The translations under genes and the position numbers were made by a program. A stretch of DNA of 64,000 bases, taken from assembly GCF_026627255.1 (NCBI RefSeq), contig NZ_JAPNLM010000011.1, forward strand, positions 185,848 to 249,847, given 5' to 3'. The notes beneath the pieces are model-generated. The model did no database searches. It saw only the letters and a program-made list of their open reading frames with translations, and was not told the DNA's origin. Source of the stretch: Streptomyces antarcticus. GTDB lineage: Bacteria; Actinomycetota; Actinomycetes; Streptomycetales; Streptomycetaceae. Below are positions 33,293 to 41,754 of this stretch, piece after piece. Position 1 is the first letter of the stretch. The number at the start of each line of letters is the position of its first letter.

Positions 33293-34513
33293 ATGACCAC
33301 CACGCACCCGAAACACGTCGAAGCTCTTATCATCGGCGGGGGGTACGCAGGCCTGCTGGCCGCATCCGTGGTCGCCCTGGCCGGCTACGACCTGCTCGTG
33401 CTCGCGGGCGGCCAGCCCGCCGGCCGGGGCGCGGAAACGGGCTCCGAACCGGCTGAGCACGGCGAAGTCCTGCACATCGGGGGCATGTGGGACATCAACG
33501 ACCTGGCGTACGGTTCGGGCGCGATGCTGGGGCGCCGCGGTGCTCGGACGTTCCCCCTTCCCGCGGGCGCCGCCGGTGCCCACCTGTCCCGGACACGTCC
33601 GCGGGCGTGGGGGACACGCGAGTTGCTGACGTGCAGCCGCGACCTCCTGATCGGGGTGCTGCGCGAGGTGGTCGTCGCCAACCCCGCGCACGAGCGGAGC
33701 GCCGCCATCCTGGACGGCGCCCGCGCCGTCGGGCTCATCGGGGACGAGTCCGCGGTGCTCGGCGCACACGTGCGGTTCGACGACGGGACGGAACAGGAGG
33801 TCACCGCCCAGCTCGTCGTCGACGCGAGCGGCGCCGACGCGTGTACCGCGTCCTGGCTCAGGGACCTCGGTGTCGCCGCCGCACCGGTCAGCACACGCGG
33901 CGCGGCCGGGTTCACGGCCAGCCGGCGCTTCCGGACACCGGACGGGCAGGCTGACGTCCCCCTCACCGCGGTCGCGGACGGCGCGCACAGCGCGGCGCTC
34001 GTCCCGGTCGAGGGCGGGATGTGGGCCGTCACCCAGACCGCCCCGGACCGTGAACGGCTCGCCGGCGCCGAAGCGTTCGCCGATGCCGCGCTCGCCCTGT
34101 CGGACCCCGGCATTGGCAGGCTCATCGCGGAGGCGGAGCCCGCCGGCGACGTCGTCGTCTCCCCCACGTCGGCTCTGCGGTGGAACCGGTACGAGCGCGT
34201 ACGCGGCCCCCGCGGCTTCGTCGTCATCGGGGACGCGCTGGCAACCTTAAGTCCCCTGGACGCCCGGGGGCCGCTGGCCACCGAGGCCGCCGCCAGGGCC
34301 CTGCGCGTGACCCTCGGACGGGGCATCAGCCACCCGATGGCGTCCCGCAGGGCCCAGCACGCGATAGCCGAGGAGGTCGGCCAGCTGTGGTCCGATCCCC
34401 AGACGGGCCGGATGGGCGGGAGCCGGATCAAGCCCGTGGCTCCGAGCCTCTCCGCACGCCTCTCCCGCGTGCGGACGGCAGCAGGCCGGGTCCTGCGGCT
34501 GCGAGCCCGCTGA
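33293..34513 (+). CDS. FAD-dependent oxidoreductase (monooxygenase-like)
   Basis: The 406-residue protein opens with the Rossmann dinucleotide fold (VEALIIGGGYAGLLAASVVA; GxGxxG as GGGYAG) and has the DG-type and GD motifs of group A flavoprotein monooxygenases (LVVDASGADACTASWL near 185; FVVIGDALATLSPLDARG near 310). It probably uses FAD to oxidise a small lipophilic substrate; the cofactor donor is unknown. The start at ATG 33293 follows GAGAG. It is 100 bp from the membrane-protein gene. Confidence 0.75.
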   Translation: MTTTHPKHVEALIIGGGYAGLLAASVVALAGYDLLVLAGGQPAGRGAETGSEPAEHGEVLHIGGMWDINDLAYGSGAMLGRRGARTFPLPAGAAGAHLSRTRPRAWGTRELLTCSRDLLIGVLREVVVANPAHERSAAILDGARAVGLIGDESAVLGAHVRFDDGTEQEVTAQLVVDASGADACTASWLRDLGVAAAPVSTRGAAGFTASRRFRTPDGQADVPLTAVADGAHSAALVPVEGGMWAVTQTAPDRERLAGAEAFADAALALSDPGIGRLIAEAEPAGDVVVSPTSALRWNRYERVRGPRGFVVIGDALATLSPLDARGPLATEAAARALRVTLGRGISHPMASRRAQHAIAEEVGQLWSDPQTGRMGGSRIKPVAPSLSARLSRVRTAAGRVLRLRAR

Positions 34514-34608
34514 TCCGGCACCCCGACGGCCCGGGAACGGACCGGGCCGCACCCCTACCCGCGGAACACGACCGGACCGCGCGTGACGACATACAGAGGA
34601 GCCCTGCC

Positions 34609-35874
34609 ATGCACCTGTCCACACCTCTCGTACTGCGCAACGGAAGCCGCATCGGGAACCGGATCGCCAAGGCCGCCATGGAGGAGAGCCTGGCCCGCCA
34701 GCCCGGCCAGCTGCCCGGCCCGGAGATCGAGCAGCTCTACCGCAGCTGGGCACGCGGCGGCAGCGGACTGATCATCACAGGAAACGTGATGGTGGACCGA
34801 CGGGCCCTCACCTCTCCGGGAACGATCGTCCTCGACGCCGATACCGACCTGGCCCCCTTCCGGCGCTGGGCCGCGGCAGCCGGATCGGAGGGCGGCCAGG
34901 TCTGGATGCAGATCAACCACCCCGGCCGGCAGGTACGGTCGGACCTCCCCGGTGTCGCCTGGGCTCCGTCCGACATCGGCGTCAGCCTCGGAAGACACAC
35001 GCGGGTCTTCGCCCGCCCGACGGCCATGCGCGAAGCCGACATCCAGGCCACCATCGGCCGGTTCGCCACCACGGCACGTCTCGCGCAGGAGAGCGGGTTC
35101 CACGGCGTCCAGATCCACGCGGCCCACGGATACCTGCTGAGTCAGTTCCTCTCGCCCCTGGTCAACCGCCGGACCGACCAGTGGGGCGGCAGCCTGGAGA
35201 ACAGGGCCAGGCTGCTGCTGGAGGTGGTGCACGCCGTCCGCGCGGTGGTCTCCCCGGAGTTCGCCGTGAGCATCAAGATCAACACGGCCGACTTCCAGCG
35301 CGGCGGCTTCGACGTCGACGAGGTCGAACAGGTGCTCGCGTTCCTCAAGGACCTCGACGTGGACCTGGTGGAACTCTCCGGAGGAAGCATGGAGAGCGCC
35401 GCGACCATGGGGCGCACCGCCGACGACCGGAAGCTCGACCGGGAAGCGTACTTCCTCGCCATCGCCGAGCGGCTCGTCGCGTCCGCGCCCATGCCGCTCA
35501 TGCTGACGGGAGGCATCGGCCGTCGCGCGTCCGCCGAACGAGTCCTGGCGAGCGGGTTCGCGATGGTCGGGCTGGCCACCGCCCTCGCCCTGCACCCCGA
35601 CCTGCCCGCACGCTGGGAGAACGGCGAGGACGTCGAGGTCGCCGCGCCGCGCCTGAACTGGCGGGACACCGACATCGCCAGCGCCGGCGTCCTGGCCCTC
35701 GTACGGACCCACATGAGCCGCGTCTCCCGCGGCCGCCCGCCCCGTGCCCGGACCTCCGCCCGCCTCGCCCTCGCGCTCGACAGCCTGCGCAACCGGGGAA
35801 TGACCCGGGCGTACGGGCGGTGGCTCGCCCAGAACCCGGCCCCGGAGGCGACGACCACGCCCCTCACCGGCTGA
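34609..35874 (+). CDS. Old Yellow Enzyme-family NADH:flavin oxidoreductase
   Basis: The 421-residue TIM-barrel protein matches OYE: RNGSRIGNRIAKAAMEESLA at the N-terminus, VWMQINHPGRQ (FMN contact), FHGVQIHAAHGYLLSQFLSP (the HAAHGYL catalytic loop with the substrate-binding His pair), NRRTDQWGGSLENRARLLLE and LTGGIGRRASAERVL near the phosphate site. It should reduce activated C=C bonds with FMN and NAD(P)H. ATG 34609 has AGAGGAG upstream. It lies inside the cluster, flanked by two FAD enzymes. Confidence 0.9.
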   Translation: MHLSTPLVLRNGSRIGNRIAKAAMEESLARQPGQLPGPEIEQLYRSWARGGSGLIITGNVMVDRRALTSPGTIVLDADTDLAPFRRWAAAAGSEGGQVWMQINHPGRQVRSDLPGVAWAPSDIGVSLGRHTRVFARPTAMREADIQATIGRFATTARLAQESGFHGVQIHAAHGYLLSQFLSPLVNRRTDQWGGSLENRARLLLEVVHAVRAVVSPEFAVSIKINTADFQRGGFDVDEVEQVLAFLKDLDVDLVELSGGSMESAATMGRTADDRKLDREAYFLAIAERLVASAPMPLMLTGGIGRRASAERVLASGFAMVGLATALALHPDLPARWENGEDVEVAAPRLNWRDTDIASAGVLALVRTHMSRVSRGRPPRARTSARLALALDSLRNRGMTRAYGRWLAQNPAPEATTTPLTG

Positions 35875-35943
35875 CCCGTCGGACCCGGCCCCGGCTGATC
35901 CGCCGGACCTGACCCCGGCTGACCCGCCGAACCTGGCCCCGGC
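35869..35943. repeat. Three 24-bp tandem repeats across the end of the OYE gene
   Basis: Units of GGCTGACCCG(T/C)CGGACC... begin at 35869, 35893 and 35917, each 24 bp long with three to five differences. The first copy contains the stop codon of the OYE gene. It looks like a slippage array, although its place between two flavoenzyme genes could affect mRNA processing. Confidence 0.75.
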
Positions 35944-35950
35944 CGGCCCG

Positions 35951-35991
35951 GGAAGATCCCCTGCCTGCCCGCCGTGGCGGAAGGATCTTCC
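35951..35991 (+). terminator. Hairpin between OYE and second FAD gene
   Basis: GGAAGATCC (35951-35959) pairs perfectly with GGATCTTCC (35983-35991), with an inner CCGCC/GGCGG stem. Could attenuate or end transcription 100 bp before the next gene. Confidence 0.5.
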
Positions 35992-36094
35992 GCCTGCCAC
36001 GCCGGGGCAGGCACTCCCCGGCACATCGGTCACCATCCACGCTCCACTCGACTTCCGCCACACCGGCCCGTGCCGGGGCAGAGAGCAGACCCGC

Positions 36095-37507
36095 ATGGCC
36101 ACCACCCCCCGACCTCGCAGAGTCCTGATCCTCGGAGGCGGGCTGAGCGGCACCCTGGCCGCAGCCGCCCTCGCCCCGTACAGCGACAGCATCGACATCG
36201 TCGAGCGACACGCGCTGCCGGACACCCCACAGCCCCGCCGCGGCCTCCCCCAGGCCCGGCACGCCCACATGCTCTGGGCGGGCGGGGCCGACGCGATCGA
36301 ATCGCTCCTCCCCGGAACCATGGAGATGTGGCTGCGCGCCGGCGCGCACCGGGTGCCCATCCCCAACGGCATGATCTCCCTGTCCCCCGGCGGCTGGTAC
36401 CGCCGGTGCTGGCCCGAAGCGCAGTACCTCATCAGCGCGGGCCGCGACCTCGTCGACTGGGCCGTCCGCACCCAGGCCCTCGCGCTGCCGGGCGTACGTC
36501 TGCTGTCCGGGGCCGAGCCGGTACGTCTCCTCGGCACCCGCAGCCGGGTCACCGGCGCCGCCATCCGGCACGGGGACGGCACCGAGGAGGTCCTCGAGGC
36601 GGACGTGGTCATCGACGCGACGGGCCGCACGTCGCGCGCCCCGCAATGGCTGGCCGCGCTGGGGGTCCGCGCTGTTCCCGAGACGGTCGTCGACGCGGGA
36701 GTCACCTACGCGAGCCGCCGCTACAAGGCGCCCGCCGACACCGCCGGATGGCCGGTCATCAACGTCCAGGCCGACGCCCGGCGTGCCGGGCCCGGCACGG
36801 CCGGCACCATCCTCCCCATCGAGGGCGACGAGTGGCTGGTCAGTCTCTCCGGCACGCGCGGAGCCGAACCCACCAGCGCCGAGGCCCAGTTCACCACGTT
36901 CGCGGGGACGTTGCGAAGCCCCCTCATAGCGGAGTACCTGAAACGGGCCGAGCCCGTCGGCCCGGTGACGGTCGCCCGGAACACGGCCAACCGGCGTCGC
37001 CACTACGAGAAGGCCCGCGTCGACGGCTTCATCGCCCTCGGAGACTCCGCCACCGCCCTCAACCCGCTCTACGGGCACGGGATGTCCGCGGCGGCCCAGG
37101 GGGCCCGGGCCCTGCGCGACGTGGCCAAGGACAGCGGCATCGCGTCGAAGGGCTTCGCACGGCGCGCGCAACGCGCAATGGCCCGCCCCGCGGCCGCCGC
37201 CTGGCTCCTGGCCGTGGGCCAGGACGCCTCGTTCCCCCACGCGACCGGCAAGAAGCCCAACCTCGCCGACCGCCTCGCCTCCAGGTACATCAACCGGCTC
37301 ATCACGACCGCCTGCTCGGACTTCACCGCCGTCGCGGCCCTCACCGACGTCATGACCCTCCAGGCGAACGGAACGCTCCTCGTTCGCCCCCGGGTGCTCC
37401 TCAGCGCGCTCCGCGGACCGCGACTCCAGCCCCTGCCCGGCCCCGCCCTCACCCCCGCCGAGGAAGCGGTACTCCTCGGCCGGCCCGTCCCGACGTCGGC
37501 CTCCTGA
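36095..37507 (+). CDS. FAD-dependent monooxygenase/dehydrogenase
   Basis: The 470-residue protein starts RRVLILGGGLSGTLAAAALA, an FAD-binding GxGxxG, and later has VVIDATGRTSRAPQWL and GFIALGDSATALNPLYGHGMSAAAQGA, the second FAD (GD) motif of geranylgeranyl-reductase or tetracycline-hydroxylase-like enzymes. The latter family takes prenyl or polycyclic substrates, which fits a lipid or quinone role. It follows the hairpin, so may be transcribed at a lower level than the preceding genes or have its own promoter. Confidence 0.75.
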   Translation: MATTPRPRRVLILGGGLSGTLAAAALAPYSDSIDIVERHALPDTPQPRRGLPQARHAHMLWAGGADAIESLLPGTMEMWLRAGAHRVPIPNGMISLSPGGWYRRCWPEAQYLISAGRDLVDWAVRTQALALPGVRLLSGAEPVRLLGTRSRVTGAAIRHGDGTEEVLEADVVIDATGRTSRAPQWLAALGVRAVPETVVDAGVTYASRRYKAPADTAGWPVINVQADARRAGPGTAGTILPIEGDEWLVSLSGTRGAEPTSAEAQFTTFAGTLRSPLIAEYLKRAEPVGPVTVARNTANRRRHYEKARVDGFIALGDSATALNPLYGHGMSAAAQGARALRDVAKDSGIASKGFARRAQRAMARPAAAAWLLAVGQDASFPHATGKKPNLADRLASRYINRLITTACSDFTAVAALTDVMTLQANGTLLVRPRVLLSALRGPRLQPLPGPALTPAEEAVLLGRPVPTSAS

Positions 37508-37683
37508 ACCGCCGGCGGGGGCGGGCCCGGGCCCGGGCAGGGGCGGTCCCCCGGCCTGACGGCCGACCGCTGCGCGGCTTCCGTACGGCCGCAGCGGTCG
37601 GGGCGGTGTAATCTTCCGGGAGCCTTTACCGCGCCTACCAGCGCGTTTCGGACTCAAGTGATCATTGAGCGTTTGGAGGACGG

Positions 37684-38514
37684 GTGGCGGTTCAGCGCAT
37701 CACGACCCGCAATGCCCGGTTCCAGCAGTTGCAGACGCTCCTGGGCAACCGCACCAAGCGCGGACGCGCGAAGGAGTTCCTGGTCCAGGGCGTACGCCCG
37801 ATCACCATGGCGGTGGAGCACGGCTGGACCGTTCGCTCCCTGCTGTACAACGGCGACAAGCCCCTCTCGCGCTGGGCGGAGGACCTGTTGCGCGGGAACG
37901 GCGCCGAGCGCGTCGCGATGGCACCGCAGCTCCTCACGGAACTGAGCGAGAAGGAGGACGGGGCTGCCGAAGTCCTGGCTGTGGTCGAGATGCCGCCGGA
38001 CACCCTGTCGCGGATCGAGGTCCACGGTGACTTCCTCGGCCTCGTCTTCGACCGGCCGACGCAGCCCGGCAACATCGGAAGCATCGTACGGTCGGCCGAC
38101 GCGTTCGGCGCCGACGGTCTCATCGTGACGGGGCACGCCGCGGATCCGTACGACCCGAAGTCGGTACGCGCCTCCACGGGCTCCTTCTTCTCCGTGCCCG
38201 TGGTGCGCAGTCAGTCGCACCACGAGGTCATGGAGTGGCTGGAGGCCGAACGTGCCCAAGGCCGGCCGGTGGCCGTCGTCGGCACGGACGAGCACGGTGA
38301 TGCCGATGTCTCGGAGTTCGATCTCACCCAGCCGGTCCTGCTGCTCATCGGCAACGAGACCGCGGGCCTCAGCGCGGCCTGGCGCGAGCTCTGTGACCAC
38401 GTGATCAGCATTCCGATGACGGGCTCCGCCAGCTCCCTGAACGCGTCGAACGCCGCCACCGTCGTCCTGTACGAGGCGCACCGCCAGCGCCTGCGAAAGC
38501 GGCGCACGGCGTAG
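37684..38514 (+). CDS. TrmH/SpoU-family 2'-O-methyltransferase
   Basis: The 276-residue protein has a substrate-binding N-domain and a C-terminal SPOUT knot with all three motifs: DRPTQPGNIGSIVRSADAFG (motif 1), VLLLIGNETAGLSAAW (motif 2) and SIPMTGSASSLNASNAATVV (motif 3, with NxS). It should methylate a ribose in rRNA or tRNA from SAM; the layout resembles thiostrepton/avilamycin-type resistance methylases, so an antibiotic-resistance role is possible. GTG 37684 follows GGAGG. Next to the plasmid replication region. Confidence 0.85.
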   Translation: MAVQRITTRNARFQQLQTLLGNRTKRGRAKEFLVQGVRPITMAVEHGWTVRSLLYNGDKPLSRWAEDLLRGNGAERVAMAPQLLTELSEKEDGAAEVLAVVEMPPDTLSRIEVHGDFLGLVFDRPTQPGNIGSIVRSADAFGADGLIVTGHAADPYDPKSVRASTGSFFSVPVVRSQSHHEVMEWLEAERAQGRPVAVVGTDEHGDADVSEFDLTQPVLLLIGNETAGLSAAWRELCDHVISIPMTGSASSLNASNAATVVLYEAHRQRLRKRRTA

Positions 38515-38518
38515 GTGT

Positions 38519-38570
38519 CGCGGAAGGGCTCCGCGGAAGGGCTCCGCGGAAGGGCTCCGCGGAAGGGCTC
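38519..38570. repeat. Four exact tandem copies of a 13-bp unit
   Basis: CGCGGAAGGGCTC four times in a row, starting five bases after the methyltransferase stop codon. Each junction GGCTCCGCGGA has dyad symmetry, so transcripts could fold. Confidence 0.9.
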
Positions 38571-38628
38571 CGCGGGAGGCCCGTTCGGCTCAGGCACCGC
38601 GGCCGTAGTCCTGCGGTTCAGCGTCTCG

Positions 38629-38698
38629 CTTCAGTCGCTTTCGGGAAGTCCGCAGGTCAGAACGCTGCCAGCAGCGATATCAGCGACTGAAGCGACCG
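38629..38698. repeat. Inverted iteron pair, distal side of the replication operon
   Basis: CGCTTCAGTCGCT (near 38629) and CAGCGACTGAAGCGACC (38682-38698) are the same element, inverted, as the iterons upstream of the Prim-Pol gene at 41755-42133. They lie beyond the 3' end of the operon, so the repeats bracket the three replication genes. Confidence 0.75.
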
Positions 38699-38742
38699 AA
38701 GGTCGGACATGCGTTCCTCTACAGGTGCCGACCGTCCGTCCG

Positions 38743-39117
38743 TCAGACGTCGGCCGCCTGCGCAGGCCGCTCTGACCGCTCCGTCTTCCTGCCCTTGCTC
38801 CCAGCGGTCAACGTGGTGGGGTCCACCGCTTCCGCCGGGGCTCCCGATGCGTAGAGGCCGCCCGGGACGGTGTCCCGGTCGTGGGGCAGGAGCCAGAAGA
38901 CACGGCGGCGGAAAGTACCGCTGGAGCGGGAGGGCTTCGCCTGCGGTCCCAGTTGGGCGTAGCCGACGAGACGGCCGTCGCGGTGGTACGCGGGCTTGCC
39001 TCGTCGGGTGGGAAGCCGGTCGAGGGACTGGCGGACGTAGTCGAGCTCAGTGACGTCCTCCAGCCAGACAAGGTCGACTTCGTGGTGGATCTCGTCGTCG
39101 GAGATGAGCGAGCTCAT
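38743..39117 (-). CDS. Hypothetical protein, third gene of the replication operon
   Basis: The 124-residue product (MSSLISDDEIHHEVDLVWLE) has an acidic N-terminus and a basic C-terminus. Its ATG overlaps the stop of the helicase gene (ATGA at 39114-39117), so it is translated from the same mRNA. The sequence resembles small proteins found next to phage-type primases in actinomycete elements; no function is known. Confidence 0.7.
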   Translation of the reverse strand: MSSLISDDEIHHEVDLVWLEDVTELDYVRQSLDRLPTRRGKPAYHRDGRLVGYAQLGPQAKPSRSSGTFRRRVFWLLPHDRDTVPGGLYASGAPAEAVDPTTLTAGSKGRKTERSERPAQAADV

Positions 39118-40640
39118 GCGTCCTCCTCCTCTGCGAGCAGTCCGATTCCGGGGTAGTACTTCTTCGAGTTGGACAAGATCATTTCTTTGGGTGAGGCGAG
39201 GCCTGCGAGCTCGCGGGCCCGTGCTGCGAAGGCGCGGGAGGAGATCGTGGGCGTACCTTCATTCTGGCACCAGGTGCGGTAGACGCTGTAGAGGCGTGCT
39301 TGTTCGGCCCGGTGGTCGGTGTGGAAGGTGCAGCACTCCTCGAAGAAGCGGCCCGTGTGGTCTTCGGTCTCCGCGTATGCCGTGGTCGCGATGCGGACGG
39401 GGGCCGGTCCGGTGAGGTCCTTCTCCCCGGCCAGGTAGCGGCGGGCGCCGTCGATGAGCCAGGCGAGGATGCCGGGACCCTCTTCGGTGACCAGGATGTC
39501 GGCGAGGTTGTCGATCTTGCGGTCGTCGGAGACGACCTTCTCGAAGGGAACCATCCGCATGCGACGCCAGAAGGCGAAGCCGCCGGTGCCGACCTCGGGG
39601 CGGTGGTTGCCGATGAGCCAGAGCTTGTGTGTCGGGGCGAAGGAGAAGAAGTCCTGCCTCATCCGGCGGGCCTTGATCCGGTCGCCGCCGGTGAGGAGCT
39701 TGACACGGGCCTCGTCGAACTTGTCCCCGGGTTTGACCTCGGAGCAGACGATGACACGTCGGCCGTGGAGCTCGGCGAGTTCCGTCGGGTGGCCCTCGAA
39801 GGTGCGGGCCATCAGGAAGCCCGGCGGGGCCGCGTCCGCGTAGTCGCCGAGGAGCTTCATGAGGACGTCGAGGAGGACGGACTTGCCGTTCTTTCCGGCA
39901 CCGAACAGGAAGGGCATGACCTGGGCGCCGACGTCGCCGGTGATGGAATAGCCCAGCATCAGGTGCAGGAAGTCGATCATCTCCCGGCCCGCGGCGTCGG
40001 CGCCGAAGGTGTCGGTGAGGAACCGGTCCCAGCGGGGGGTGAGCTGCTGCTTGGGCCCCGTGGACGTCGAGCGGGAGTGGAAGTCCTTGTCGGGGCGGGG
40101 CGCGCGGATGAGCCCCGTGTGGAGGTCGACGATGCCCGCCGGGGTGCACAGGGCGTACGGGTCGGCGTCCAGCAGCTCGGCCCGCAGGACCATGCCGGGA
40201 GCCGACTTGGCCTGGGTGAGCATGGCGCTCATCCCCGAGGTGCTCAGGGCCCGCCGGCGGTGCTTGTGCAGGGACTGGTTGCTGTGGACGCCGCGCGGGT
40301 CCGTCGTCGCGATGGCTTCGGCCAGGTCCCCGGCGGCCCAGACGACGGTGTCGTCCTCATCGACCTGCCAGCGCGTGGTGTCCCACCGGTACCAGCCCAG
40401 GCCGGGCACGTGGCGGTAGTCCCCCGCGTACAGGCGGACGAAGAGCTTGGCGTTGCCGCGGTCGCTGAGCGTGTCGGGCAGCAGCCCGGCGGGGGTCGCG
40501 ACGTCGAAGTGTGCCTGCTCCCCGCCCTGCCCGCCCTGGACGGGCAGGGACCGCGGCGGTTCCTGGGCGAGGATCTGTGCCGCGACCGCTTCGGGGTTGA
40601 AGTCGAAGAGGAAGTCGTCGGTACCGGGTCCGGGGCTCAC
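39114..40640 (-). CDS. Phage/plasmid primase-helicase (P4/D5-type SF3 helicase)
   Basis: The 508-residue protein has an N-terminal D5_N-like region (about 130-225), with DPYALCTPAGIVDLHTG, and an SF3 helicase domain: Walker A GAGKNGKS at about 247-254, Walker B-like VIVCSEVKPGDKFDEAR (with acidic residues) and the conserved HKLWLIGNHRPEV. It should unwind the replication origin and act with the adjacent Prim-Pol. ATG 40640 overlaps the Prim-Pol stop (ATGA). Such proteins serve phages, plasmids and actinomycete integrative elements. Confidence 0.9.
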   Translation of the reverse strand: MSPGPGTDDFLFDFNPEAVAAQILAQEPPRSLPVQGGQGGEQAHFDVATPAGLLPDTLSDRGNAKLFVRLYAGDYRHVPGLGWYRWDTTRWQVDEDDTVVWAAGDLAEAIATTDPRGVHSNQSLHKHRRRALSTSGMSAMLTQAKSAPGMVLRAELLDADPYALCTPAGIVDLHTGLIRAPRPDKDFHSRSTSTGPKQQLTPRWDRFLTDTFGADAAGREMIDFLHLMLGYSITGDVGAQVMPFLFGAGKNGKSVLLDVLMKLLGDYADAAPPGFLMARTFEGHPTELAELHGRRVIVCSEVKPGDKFDEARVKLLTGGDRIKARRMRQDFFSFAPTHKLWLIGNHRPEVGTGGFAFWRRMRMVPFEKVVSDDRKIDNLADILVTEEGPGILAWLIDGARRYLAGEKDLTGPAPVRIATTAYAETEDHTGRFFEECCTFHTDHRAEQARLYSVYRTWCQNEGTPTISSRAFAARARELAGLASPKEMILSNSKKYYPGIGLLAEEEDA

Positions 40641-41740
40641 CGGGGACCTCCGAGGTGCAGAGGGTGCCGTGCGCCGGCGGTCATGCCGCTGCGGATGATC
40701 TGGCTCGAGCGCTGGTCCTGTCCGGGGCGTGCCGAGTCAGCGGCTTCCCGTAGCGCCTCCTGTGCGGCGGATTCGGTGAAGTGTCCTGCCGCGACGAGCC
40801 CTCCGAAGGTGTAGGCGGCCCTGTTCAGCTTTTCGGTGAAACCGGCTCCTTCGGCGACCTGAGCGCAGGCGGTGACTTCGGCGAGGAGGGACGCGAGGAG
40901 TCGCGACGCCTTGTTCTGGCCTCCCCCGGCCGCGAGGACGGCCTGCCTGGCACGCGGGGGAACGGGACGCGAGGCGGGGATGTGGGGCGCCGGCAGGTGG
41001 CCGGTCCGCTGGAGTTCATGGGCCAGCCACGCGGGCAGCGGGGCCGGCTGGTGGACGTCTCCCAGGGGCTCGTACGTCCCGGCGGGGGTGCTGGTTCCGG
41101 GCGCGATGATGTACCCGCCGTGCGCGCGTACGTCGACCTGCCAGGCGAGGGCCCTCTTCCCGGCGCCCGTGGAGCTCTGCCAGCGCCGGCCGTCGGTGGC
41201 CCGGTACCAGACGTGCATGCCGCCCGAGGGGGTCCGTACCCGGAGCGTCGACTCGTCGTCCGCGGGGGAGCTTTCGCCGCGGAGTGCCGCAAGTACGGCC
41301 AGCGAGTGGAAGCCCGTACGCAGGCCGCGCAGATCGACGCCGTCACCGACGGGGATCCCGGGGAGGAGCCTGTCCCGCTGGGGCGTCGGGCTCTCGTGCA
41401 CGTCGATGTCGATGACCACGAGGCCTGCGGGCCCACAGGCGACCCCGACTCCCAGGGAGGGGTTGCTGGTCCACCACTGTTCTATGCGGGAGTAGTCCAG
41501 GGTCGCCGCATGGAAGCCGTGACACCAGCGGCCTGCTTGCAGGCATGAGCAGTTCGTGTAGGTATGAGACTTTTCGCTGCACGCACGGCAATTGGCAGGC
41601 GGCGTCTTGCGTCCGGGAGCCAGCGGATGGACGGGCCAGCCGTTACTGGCGCACCACCGGGCGAGCCGCAGGCCGGTCACTGCACGCTCAGCGGGTGACT
41701 GGCCTGAGTCGCTGCATGAAAACCGCAGCTCAGCAGGCAT
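40637..41740 (-). CDS. Bifunctional DNA primase/polymerase (Prim-Pol)
   Basis: The 367-residue protein has the Prim-Pol N-domain: a Cys-rich zinc-like segment (CRACSEKSHTYTNCSC, about 51-66), the catalytic VVIDIDVHE (Asp111, Asp113), and WQVDVRAHGGYIIAPGT with the third acidic residue and the His. A helical C-domain follows. It synthesises primers and extends DNA at the origin. ATG 41740 has GAGGGGAACGAG upstream and is preferred to 41776. The iteron array ends 15 bases upstream of the start, so replication and expression are probably linked. Confidence 0.9.
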   Translation of the reverse strand: MPAELRFSCSDSGQSPAERAVTGLRLARWCASNGWPVHPLAPGRKTPPANCRACSEKSHTYTNCSCLQAGRWCHGFHAATLDYSRIEQWWTSNPSLGVGVACGPAGLVVIDIDVHESPTPQRDRLLPGIPVGDGVDLRGLRTGFHSLAVLAALRGESSPADDESTLRVRTPSGGMHVWYRATDGRRWQSSTGAGKRALAWQVDVRAHGGYIIAPGTSTPAGTYEPLGDVHQPAPLPAWLAHELQRTGHLPAPHIPASRPVPPRARQAVLAAGGGQNKASRLLASLLAEVTACAQVAEGAGFTEKLNRAAYTFGGLVAAGHFTESAAQEALREAADSARPGQDQRSSQIIRSGMTAGARHPLHLGGPR

Positions 41741-41754
41741 CTCGTTCCCCTCAC

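Noticed and set aside
39300..40814. 504-codon plus-strand frame opposite the helicase
   Set aside because: The shadow of an SF3 helicase with Walker motifs; composition (Gly/Val/Glu) is typical of antisense in high-GC DNA.
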